6,984 nucleotides of DNA from Deltaproteobacteria bacterium (GTDB lineage Bacteria > Bdellovibrionota > UBA1018 > UBA923). Position 1 is the first letter of the stretch, and each line of letters begins with the position of its first letter. The notes below the pieces were generated by a model that saw only the letters and a program-made list of their open reading frames with translations, had not been told where the DNA came from and searched no databases. Where the stretch lies: the NCBI GenBank assembly GCA_016194725.1, contig JACQAW010000448.1:1-6984 (forward strand), in the 5' to 3' direction. Position numbers and translations under genes: made by a program. Below, piece after piece: positions 1-5,674 of this stretch.

Positions 1-288
1 ACCGGGACCTTCGTCGATTGATGCGTCAAAGTGAATGCGCGGTTCGTAGATGTGCGAATCGGGGCGCACATCCTTGTAGATCTTGAACTCGATCTTGTGA
101 GTGAGTTCGTCGGTGCGGGTAACCAGGCGATAACCCGCTGAAATGACAAGATTTGCGTTGGCCGCGGCAATGAGCTGGGAGGAGTTGCCGTTCACGATTT
201 CGCACATATAGACTTCACTCGCCTGAGCAAGGGTGGGCGCCAGAGCTAGGGTGAGCGTGGCTATGGTGGTGACAAATCTCGCTTTCAA
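1..288 (-). CDS. Partial exported protein of unknown function (N-terminal 96 residues)
   Basis: This frame is open from a TTG at 286-288 to the window edge, so the C-terminus is missing. The TTG is favoured because AGAGAGG (minus strand, 294-300) lies 5 nt upstream, and because the protein then begins with a textbook Sec signal peptide. That peptide has a basic start (MKAR), a hydrophobic core of about 14 residues and an A-Q-A cleavage site near residue 23, giving a mature start SEVYMCEI. The mature part seen has one Cys, is polar with alternating hydrophobics, and looks beta-rich; no domain is recognised. The product should be periplasmic, outer-membrane associated or secreted. The gene is divergent from the repeat-protein gene, and a perfect TATAAT lies just upstream. 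The reading frame, start and export are well supported; the function is unknown. Confidence 0.8.
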   Translation of the reverse strand, partial: MKARFVTTIATLTLALAPTLAQASEVYMCEIVNGNSSQLIAAANANLVISAGYRLVTRTDELTHKIEFKIYKDVRPDSHIYEPRIHFDASIDEGPG

Positions 289-314
289 GGGAACCTCTCT
301 GAAATCTCTCTGGG

Positions 315-343
315 ATTATAAGGAGCAAAGGGGGTGCCGGATG
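315..343 (-). promoter_or_regulatory. Candidate promoter of the minus-strand exported-protein gene
   Basis: On the minus strand a perfect -10 hexamer TATAAT covers 315-320. A 17-nt spacer would place the -35 hexamer at 338-343, which reads CATCCG and matches TTGACA poorly. The start site would fall near 308, giving a leader of about 20 nt that contains the AGAGAGG ribosome binding site. The -10 is seen directly; promoter activity is inferred. The weak -35 suggests either low activity or activator dependence. Confidence 0.5.
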
Positions 344-384
344 GGCAGGGTGTGATTTCGGGGAGTTAAGGAGTCTCGGGTGTC

Positions 385-399
385 TAAGGAGTTGACGAG
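385..399 (+). promoter_or_regulatory. Strong Shine-Dalgarno before an upstream in-frame GTG (alternative start)
   Basis: TAAGGAG at 385-391 stands 7 nt before a GTG at 399, which is in frame with the repeat-protein gene. Using it would add 41 residues and bury the signal peptide inside the protein. The added residues carry no recognisable motif, and the likely promoter of the gene (extended -10 at 488-496) lies downstream of this GTG. I therefore do not use it as the start. It may be a chance match, a remnant, or the start of a leader peptide on a longer transcript. Confidence 0.3.
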
Positions 400-464
400 T
401 GACTCAGCTGTTGTCAAAAAAGGCGGTTTTCGGACTCGGCGACACGATTGTCCGAGAGATAGCG

Positions 465-496
465 TTGTACCAATTAAGTCAGACATGTGGTATAAA
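465..496 (+). promoter_or_regulatory. Candidate extended -10 promoter of the repeat-protein gene
   Basis: TATAAA at 491-496 is preceded by TGg (488-490), forming an extended -10 element. The closest -35-like hexamer is TTGTAC at 465-470, with a long 20-nt spacer, which fits an extended -10 promoter that depends little on its -35. The start site would be near 503, leaving a leader of about 19 nt that carries AGGAG (507-511). This supports the ATG at 522 as the start and not the upstream GTG. It was read by eye and is untested. Confidence 0.5.
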
Positions 497-506
497 CGGC
501 GAAATT

Positions 507-511
507 AGGAG
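507..511 (+). promoter_or_regulatory. Ribosome binding site deciding the ATG at 522
   Basis: AGGAG lies 10 nt before the ATG at 522. The spacing is a little long but usable. Together with the signal peptide that begins at this ATG, it decides the start of the repeat-protein gene. Confidence 0.6.
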
Positions 512-521
512 CTTTTGGAAT

Positions 522-2333
522 ATGAAACTGAATATCACTTTTTTGGGATTTATTGCTGGCCTGGTATTTAGCACGGGCGCTTACGCGGGCAACTGCATCG
601 GTGAGATTTGCGTGGGCGGTCTTGTTATTGATTCGAGCGACCGGATTGGCACCGTGGAAATGATTGGCTCGGAAACCGTGACGTATTCAGTTCCGGGATA
701 CAACCCCTTGGTCGCAAGCGCATCGCAGCTCGCACCTGAGCAGGCGGGCAAAGGTGGAGTTTCCCGCGGAGTCACTGTGATGGATGCCTCTGAGCGTATT
801 GGAACTGTCAGTCGCTTTTTTGCCAATGGTAAGGTTCAGTACAATGTACCTGGCTACAACCCATTGATTGATCTGGTTGGCACTCTGTCTCCCCAGGTCG
901 CCGAATATCCGGGCCACAAAGATGTCAGTGCGAAGTCGGTCGTCATTGATTCCAGCGAGCGAGTCGGTACCGTCGAAATGGTTTTTGGCAATGGCAAGGT
1001 ACAGTACAATGTAGATGGCTATAATCCGCTGATTACCGGCATTGCGTCTTTGAGTCCCGAGGTCAAGAGTATCGATTCCCTCAAACCGCGAGTCACAATC
1101 ATCGATGCGGGCAATCGCATCGGAACCGTTCGAAACCTGTTTGCCAACCGCAAAGTGATTTACCTGGTGTCTGGGTATAACCCTTTATTCGCTGAAGCGA
1201 AGACCTTGAACATCAGAGTAGAAAAAATCGGCGCCTTGACCCCGGGCACTACGATTATTGACTCGAGTGACCGCGTTGGATCCGTCGCGCAGCTCTTTGC
1301 CAATGGCAAGGCACAGTACAATGTTCCCGGCTACAATCCATTGATAGACATGGTTGGCAGTCTCGCTCATCTTGTCGCCGAATATTCCGGCCGCAACGAC
1401 ATCCATGCCAAGGCGACCATTATTGATTCAAGCGATCGAATCGGAACAGTCGAGTTGGTTTTTGCCAATGGGAAGGTGCAGTACAACGTTCCTGGTTATA
1501 ATCCGTTGCTTGATATGATTGGCACTCTTGCCGCTTCGGTGCCCTCTTTTCAGGGTTATGAAGACATCAGCGCTGGCACAACCGTAGTCGATTCGAGCAA
1601 CAGAATCGGCAAAGTTCAGTTGATATTTGCCAACGCCAAAACACAGTACAATGTTCCTGGCTATAACCCTTTGCTTGCCATCATTGGCAGCCTCTCGCCA
1701 GAAGTCGAAACGAACCCGAATTTCAATAAAGATTCTTACTACGCGAACAGTGACTTTTCTGTCGGAAAAGCCAATCGCTTTTTCAAGAATGGGCAGGTCG
1801 AACTTTTGAACGATTCAGGAAGCTCGTTCGTTTCAAAGTTGCTTTTCGCTGAGGTCAACCATATCAACGGCTATATGTCAGGAACGCCGGTCGTGACTCC
1901 CAGCGAGATCGCTGGAACTGCGACGAGGGTATTTGCAAACGGCGCCGTGGAATACAGCTATACTCTCGCGAAATCAAAATTCAATCACACGGAGCGAAAA
2001 GCCTTTGGGTCGGGCAAGGTCATGGGATTTGATCCCAAGCAGACAAAGGAGGACGAGGTTTCCTGGATCAGGTCTTTAGCCACGCACCTCGCCGAATCCG
2101 ATGGAAATTTCTTTTTCGGAAGTTCCGACAAGATCCTCGCCGATCAAATCGGGTACCCCGCGCTGAAGCTGCAGTTGTTTGCTCGCCTCAATGGGGAGCC
2201 GAAGCTAGTGCAGAACTCAGCTCTCCGGGCTAAAGTATCGGCATTCTTGAATGCGGATGCTGGCGGCACTTCACCGGTTCCCAATCCCGGCTCACCCGCT
2301 CCCAGGCAGCGGAGCGGCCGCCGGGGCGATTGA
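522..2333 (+). CDS. Secreted tandem-repeat protein, 603 residues, unrecognised family
   Basis: The start is the ATG at 522, because a Sec signal peptide begins there: a hydrophobic core after MKLN and a probable cut after A-Y-A at residue 22. The mature protein opens with two cysteines (C25, C30) in a CxGxxCxG pattern, a likely disulfide in the periplasm. Residues 35-395 hold seven repeats of 51-55 residues. Each runs IIDSSDRIGTV, a variable hydrophobic patch, FANGKVQYNVPGYNPL, then a hydrophobic stretch ending in IGSLSPEV. Two decayed copies follow (about 409-445 and 456-480). Residues 490-580 form a unique, probably helical domain, and the tail is Pro- and Arg-rich. Several short strands with Gly/Asn turns per repeat suggest small beta-barrel (SH3-like) modules or a beta-solenoid; this is inference. 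There is no membrane segment after the signal and no lipobox. It could be a surface, adhesion or envelope-binding protein. The gene is convergent with the glycolytic operon and its function is unknown. An in-frame GTG at 399 is the alternative start. Confidence 0.85.
   Translation: MKLNITFLGFIAGLVFSTGAYAGNCIGEICVGGLVIDSSDRIGTVEMIGSETVTYSVPGYNPLVASASQLAPEQAGKGGVSRGVTVMDASERIGTVSRFFANGKVQYNVPGYNPLIDLVGTLSPQVAEYPGHKDVSAKSVVIDSSERVGTVEMVFGNGKVQYNVDGYNPLITGIASLSPEVKSIDSLKPRVTIIDAGNRIGTVRNLFANRKVIYLVSGYNPLFAEAKTLNIRVEKIGALTPGTTIIDSSDRVGSVAQLFANGKAQYNVPGYNPLIDMVGSLAHLVAEYSGRNDIHAKATIIDSSDRIGTVELVFANGKVQYNVPGYNPLLDMIGTLAASVPSFQGYEDISAGTTVVDSSNRIGKVQLIFANAKTQYNVPGYNPLLAIIGSLSPEVETNPNFNKDSYYANSDFSVGKANRFFKNGQVELLNDSGSSFVSKLLFAEVNHINGYMSGTPVVTPSEIAGTATRVFANGAVEYSYTLAKSKFNHTERKAFGSGKVMGFDPKQTKEDEVSWIRSLATHLAESDGNFFFGSSDKILADQIGYPALKLQLFARLNGEPKLVQNSALRAKVSAFLNADAGGTSPVPNPGSPAPRQRSGRRGD
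624..1706 (+). repeat. Seven in-frame tandem repeats of 51-55 codons within the secreted protein gene
   Basis: The conserved Asp of the (I/V)-x-D motif falls at residues 37, 88, 143, 195, 247, 302 and 357, giving steps of 51, 55, 52, 52, 55 and 55. All seven copies keep R-(I/V)-G and GYNPL. Copies 2 to 7 keep F-x-N, and four of those read NGK; copy 1 has lost the F-x-N element. At DNA level the copies differ mostly at third codon positions: the Y-N-V-P-G-Y-N stretch is spelled differently in nearly every copy. The duplication is therefore old and protein-level selection has kept the motif. Decayed copies continue to about 1961. Confidence 0.9.
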
Positions 2334-2372
2334 TGGGCCCAGTGGCGATCAGAGCGGTTCGCCAACCCATCA
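2331..2372. terminator. Stem-loop spanning both stop codons of convergent genes
   Basis: TGATGGG (2331-2337) pairs with CCCATCA (2366-2372), and TGGCGA (2343-2348) pairs with TCGCCA (2359-2364) around a 10-nt loop. An asymmetric internal loop (2338-2342 against 2365) lies between the two stems. The outer arms contain the TGA of each convergent gene, so the structure forms in transcripts from both strands. No run of T follows on either side, so it is not a classical intrinsic terminator. It may act with Rho or protect 3' ends. The pairing is seen; the terminator role is inferred. Confidence 0.4.
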
Positions 2373-3473
2373 GAAGCCGCGATCAGGCATCCGTCCGAGC
2401 GCTTTTTCCCAAACGGGCATGCTCTCCATGCAGAGATACGTGTAAACCGTCGGAGCCCGCTCTTTGATGATGCGATTGAGGAACTGAAACATCTCGGTGC
2501 GCTGCGAACGCAGGTAGCGAACTTTGCCGTCGGTGCCGGGCGCGGTTTCGTCCATGAACAGCGTTGTTTCAGGACGGCGTTTAAGCGCGATTGGCTTTAG
2601 CTGAGGTTGATAGCGAAGCCCGCCAATGCTGACCCATCGAATCTGCTTGTGGTCCACGTTGGCCAGCAGCTCAGTGGCGGCGGCCTCGTACATTTCCTGC
2701 CAGCCGTCGGTGTAAATCATGGGGTCGAAATGAAACGCGACGCCGAAACCTTCGCTGGCCATCAGGGCCGCGGCCTTCAGGCGTTCTTCAAACCGCGCGG
2801 TGCCGTGCTCTTCGGCGTTGATGATCTCGCGCGGGTTCATGCTCCAGCCCACGACCACATGATCGCGTTTTTTTAGCTCCAGCAGATGCTCGACGTTTTT
2901 TGATTTGGTTTTGAGCTCCAGGCGAACGTTCTCGTATTTCGACATCATGTCGGCCAGACGTACCGAAAAGCCCGTAATCGGGTCGAGCGCCAGGCTGTCT
3001 GAAAGCTCGCCGGTGCCTACGCGCAGCTGAGCCACGGGCGGCCGCTCGCAAAGCTTACTCACCTGCGCGAAGATGTCGTCCTCGTTCACGTAAAACGTCG
3101 TCATGGGCTGGTTCAGATAGGTCTGTAGATAGCAGTAGGTGCAGTCGAACGGGCAATTCGAAACCATATTCACGATATGATACTGGCAGCACAGCATATT
3201 GGTGGTGCCGGGGCATTGCTTGATGAACGTTCCGGGCTGCGTGGTCAGGTGCAGAATGCGTTTTCCCAGCGCTACCGGGTTATTGGCTGGAGCCGCCACC
3301 CGGGGCGCTTCGAACGCCAGTTTGTTGGACACCTGGGTGGCGTCGACGATTTCGGGATCTTCAAATCCTGGCGGCAGCAGCTGGTACTTGGCAAGATTTT
3401 TCAGAATGCGCCATGAGGCCGGGTAGTTCATGATTTCGGGTGACGAAATCGTGATTCGTTCAAAGGGCTTCAT
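2370..3473 (-). CDS. Spore photoproduct lyase-like radical SAM protein (SplB family, non-canonical)
   Basis: This 367-residue protein carries the radical SAM cluster motif CxxxCxxC at C107, C111 and C114 (NCPFDCTYCYLQ), which binds a [4Fe-4S] cluster and S-adenosylmethionine. Family features follow: the CTYCY tyrosines Y113 and Y115, the W-S-M-N-P-R-E-I-I-N segment (210-219), HGTARFEERL (223-232) and FHFDPMIYTDGWQ (248-259). These match the layout of Bacillus spore photoproduct lyase, which repairs a thymine dimer in spore DNA. The region that holds the hydrogen-donating Cys in that enzyme reads GTGELSDSLALD here (153-164), and no Cys is present. Repair of spore photoproduct by the known mechanism is therefore doubtful, and the substrate is unknown. 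An N-terminal Cys group (C87, C95, C96) precedes the cluster. Its ATG overlaps the stop of the 311-residue gene by 4 bp, so the two are probably translationally coupled and may work together. The family call is firm; the reaction is not. Confidence 0.88.
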   Translation of the reverse strand: MKPFERITISSPEIMNYPASWRILKNLAKYQLLPPGFEDPEIVDATQVSNKLAFEAPRVAAPANNPVALGKRILHLTTQPGTFIKQCPGTTNMLCCQYHIVNMVSNCPFDCTYCYLQTYLNQPMTTFYVNEDDIFAQVSKLCERPPVAQLRVGTGELSDSLALDPITGFSVRLADMMSKYENVRLELKTKSKNVEHLLELKKRDHVVVGWSMNPREIINAEEHGTARFEERLKAAALMASEGFGVAFHFDPMIYTDGWQEMYEAAATELLANVDHKQIRWVSIGGLRYQPQLKPIALKRRPETTLFMDETAPGTDGKVRYLRSQRTEMFQFLNRIIKERAPTVYTYLCMESMPVWEKALGRMPDRGF

Positions 3474-4405
3474 TGATAAATCTCCAGAAGCTGCCGAAGT
3501 TTTTCCGTCGTTTCGGGGTCGCCAATCCAGTATTTGAACGACTCAAAGTCGCTTATCCTGCGGGGCGTGTGCGTGATCTTCAAAAGATCGCTTTCAAACG
3601 ACGGGTCGCCGTAAACCGAGCTTCGCGGTGGCGCTTTCAAGTCGCGCAGCATCTCGATTCGCTTCTGCGACAAAGTGGCCAGCTCGGGCTGCGCCGTGCG
3701 GAACAAGGCCATGCGAAACTCTTCGGCGCTCTTGAAGGCATTGCCCAGCACGTTGAGCGCGGTTTTTTCGCTGATTTTTTTCGCAAGAATCAGGGTGAAG
3801 TTCAGCGCTTCCCTGGCCTGCTGGGCCGACAGGTTCCATTTCCGGATGGCCGCAAGAAAGGCCGCGCGCACCGGCAGTGCCATCGACTCGAGCATTTCAA
3901 AGGTAGCCAGGTCCCAGCGTTTTTCGGCAAGATGGCGCTGTTCGGCCTCGTTCAGGAAAGTGTAACGTCCGCGCTGTGCCAGTATGCCCAGGTGAGGCTC
4001 CAGGCCACAGGCTTCAAGCGCCTCTTTCCAATAAGCGGGCAGGCCGCGATCGGCCGCCTGATAATGCAGGCGAGAGGTCAAGACTTGCAGCGCCACCGCC
4101 CACTCCACGTCGTGCGCCGGAGCCGCGGTGAAAATCGTTTTGAGATAAAGCCCATGTGCAGCCAGCTCGCTGCCATCGGTTTCCAAAACGAGTACATTTA
4201 TTTTCTGCGGCGTCGGACCGGGAACGGTAACATCGATATCGCTGCCGCGCGGATGCCAGGCCCACAGCTTGTCTTCGACACTAGCCGCCCACAGAAACTG
4301 GTCGGGTGCCTGCTCGGGGCTTGGCAGACGCACCGATGCCCGAAGCCACCGCCACTCTTGTCTGGGAAAGTAGAGGGCCGCGAGATCAAGCGTCTGTAAC
4401 TTCAA
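3470..4405 (-). CDS. Uncharacterised 311-residue protein coupled to the radical SAM gene
   Basis: The start is a TTG at 4403-4405, six nt after the secG stop. An in-frame TAA directly precedes it, and the next Met is far inside the protein (M171), so TTG is the best choice although the Shine-Dalgarno is weak. The stop overlaps the ATG of the radical SAM gene (ATGA, 3470-3473). The protein has no signal peptide or membrane segment and should be cytoplasmic. Residues 1-110 are mixed and Trp-rich (W18, W20, W39, W48, W50), with alternating patterns suggesting beta structure. Residues 150-256 are strongly helical (LNEAEQRHLAEKRWDLATFEML and onward). The C-terminus ends in a short helix, EKLRQLLEIYQ. 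I do not recognise the family. Position and coupling suggest a partner, substrate-binding protein or regulator of the radical SAM protein; this is inference. A long open frame on the opposite strand is a codon-bias shadow. Confidence 0.82.
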   Translation of the reverse strand: MKLQTLDLAALYFPRQEWRWLRASVRLPSPEQAPDQFLWAASVEDKLWAWHPRGSDIDVTVPGPTPQKINVLVLETDGSELAAHGLYLKTIFTAAPAHDVEWAVALQVLTSRLHYQAADRGLPAYWKEALEACGLEPHLGILAQRGRYTFLNEAEQRHLAEKRWDLATFEMLESMALPVRAAFLAAIRKWNLSAQQAREALNFTLILAKKISEKTALNVLGNAFKSAEEFRMALFRTAQPELATLSQKRIEMLRDLKAPPRSSVYGDPSFESDLLKITHTPRRISDFESFKYWIGDPETTEKLRQLLEIYQ

Positions 4406-4411
4406 GCGAGC

Positions 4412-4852
4412 TTACTTCTTAGTGGGAGCCGCGGATGTCGTATCTTTTTCCGGAGCTTTTGCGGCAGGAGCCGCCGGAGCTTCGTTCGTAGCCGCTGGAG
4501 CCGTTGCAGTCGGAGAGCCTGGCGTAGCTGCCGGAGCGCCGCTCGCGCCTGGCGTGCTCGGTGGCAGCGTGCCTGGAGCCGACTTTGCCGCTGGTGCCTG
4601 ACCCGCGAAAACAGAGTTGTGCTTGTTGCCCTTCGTGATCGTCAGAAAGATGGACGTAATCATGAATACGGCCGCACAGCCCGAGGTAAATTTGGTGAAA
4701 AAATTGGCGCCGCCCGAGCTGCCGAATACGGTCTGGCTTGAGCCGCCGCCGGCCATCATTCCAATGCCACCGTCTTTGCCCGATTGCACGAGCACGACGA
4801 GGACGAGAAGAATGCAGGTGAACACATGAAGAACGAGTAGAAATGTTGCCAT
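4412..4852 (-). CDS. secG: SecG, preprotein translocase subunit
   Basis: SecG is the small membrane subunit of the SecYEG channel and assists SecA-driven export of unfolded proteins. The 146-residue product has a membrane segment at about 2-22 ending in the family motif LVVLVQSGKDGGIG (18-31). A glycine-rich cytoplasmic loop follows, with VFGSSGGANFFTKFT (42-56), and then a second membrane segment at about 54-73. The SecG fold ends near residue 80. The remaining ~60 residues are a low-complexity Ala/Pro/Thr-rich tail ending in KK, longer than in E. coli SecG (110 residues). The gene follows tpiA by 21 bp and has only a weak GAG element before its ATG. The gap-pgk-tpiA-secG order is seen in many bacteria and supports co-transcription. 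The next gene starts six nt after its stop, in the same frame. Confidence 0.95.
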   Translation of the reverse strand: MATFLLVLHVFTCILLVLVVLVQSGKDGGIGMMAGGGSSQTVFGSSGGANFFTKFTSGCAAVFMITSIFLTITKGNKHNSVFAGQAPAAKSAPGTLPPSTPGASGAPAATPGSPTATAPAATNEAPAAPAAKAPEKDTTSAAPTKK

Positions 4853-4873
4853 GGTCAGCTCATATCTTGAATT

Positions 4874-5674
4874 TCAAGCACTTGCAAGGATGCGCGCAAA
4901 GCCCTCTGGTTTAAGGCTGGCGCCGCCCACCAGGACTCCGTCGACATTGGGTTGCTGCATAAGACCCGAAACATTCTCGGTAGTTACACTGCCCCCGTAG
5001 AGTATCGACATCTTCTGCGCCACGCCCATTCCCAGCGTGTCCCAGACTGTCTGTCTGATATAGCGATGGGCCTCTTCGGCCTCGGCGTTGGTTGCAGTTT
5101 TGCCTGTGCCGATTGCCCAAACCGGCTCGTAGGCAAGGCACCACATCTGCTTGTCCGGCCGCGCGCTGCCAGGTTTGGTCAGGAGTTCCTTGAGGACTCC
5201 AAGAAACGGCCCGAGCTGGCGACTCAAAACGGCCTGAGTCTGGCCCGCTTCGCGTTCTTGCAGCCGTTCACCGATGCAATACATCACATTCAGGCCGGTA
5301 TTGGCCGCGCGCTTGAAACGCTGAGCTGCCGTCTGGTCCGTCTCGCCAAAGTACTGGCGCCGTTCGGAGTGCCCGACGAGCGTCCAATGAATGCCCAGGG
5401 CCACCAAAGCGGCGGGCGAAATTTCAGCGGTGAAGGCACCCTTGTCTTCCCAATGCACGTTCTGGGCACCCAGCTCAACCTGGCAGGCTGCGGCCGCGCG
5501 TTGCACGTCGGTGCCCAGGTCATAAGCCGGCGGAAAAATCACGCGATGGACACTGGATTTGCGCGCGTGACCCATCATGTGCTTTTCCAGCGCGCCGAAG
5601 TATTCGATGGCTTCGCCGGGAGTCAGATTCATTTTCCAGTTGCCAGCCAGAATACGGGCGCGCGAATCGGTCAT
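4874..5674 (-). CDS. tpiA: Triosephosphate isomerase
   Basis: This enzyme interconverts dihydroxyacetone phosphate and glyceraldehyde 3-phosphate in cytoplasmic glycolysis and gluconeogenesis. The 266-residue TIM barrel has the usual length, give or take a few residues, and all key sites are present: N12 and K14 (GNWKMN), the catalytic H102 (LVGHSERRQYFGE), the catalytic base E183 (AYEPVWAIGTGKTAT, including the mobile loop), and the phosphate-binding YGGSV (226-230) and GVLVGGASL (246-254). Its ATG overlaps the pgk stop as ATGA, which implies translational coupling. I see nothing unusual in the protein, which should be active. Confidence 0.98.
   Translation of the reverse strand: MTDSRARILAGNWKMNLTPGEAIEYFGALEKHMMGHARKSSVHRVIFPPAYDLGTDVQRAAAACQVELGAQNVHWEDKGAFTAEISPAALVALGIHWTLVGHSERRQYFGETDQTAAQRFKRAANTGLNVMYCIGERLQEREAGQTQAVLSRQLGPFLGVLKELLTKPGSARPDKQMWCLAYEPVWAIGTGKTATNAEAEEAHRYIRQTVWDTLGMGVAQKMSILYGGSVTTENVSGLMQQPNVDGVLVGGASLKPEGFARILASA

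Noticed and set aside
392..507. Short leader frame from the TTG at 392
   Set aside because: 38 codons with no motif and no spacing to a ribosome binding site; TAAGGAG at 385-391 is too close to this TTG.
581..1406. Minus-strand frames inside the repeat gene that also look similar to each other
   Set aside because: They only reflect the sense-strand repeats read backwards; no start signals or domain content.
2325..2333. C-terminal RGD tripeptide of the repeat protein, as an integrin-binding motif
   Set aside because: A three-residue match in an Arg/Gly-rich tail is easily chance, and nothing links it to animal host binding.
3473..4399. A 308-codon open frame on the plus strand, antisense to the 311-residue gene
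   Set aside because: It mirrors the minus-strand gene almost exactly. The product is Arg/Gln-rich with no motif, which fits a shadow from GC-biased third positions. The minus-strand frame has operon context and start/stop coupling.
4866..4878. Small inverted repeat CTTGA/TCAAG at the tpiA stop as a terminator
   Set aside because: The stem is only 5 bp and AT-rich with no T tract, and lies inside a tight operon.
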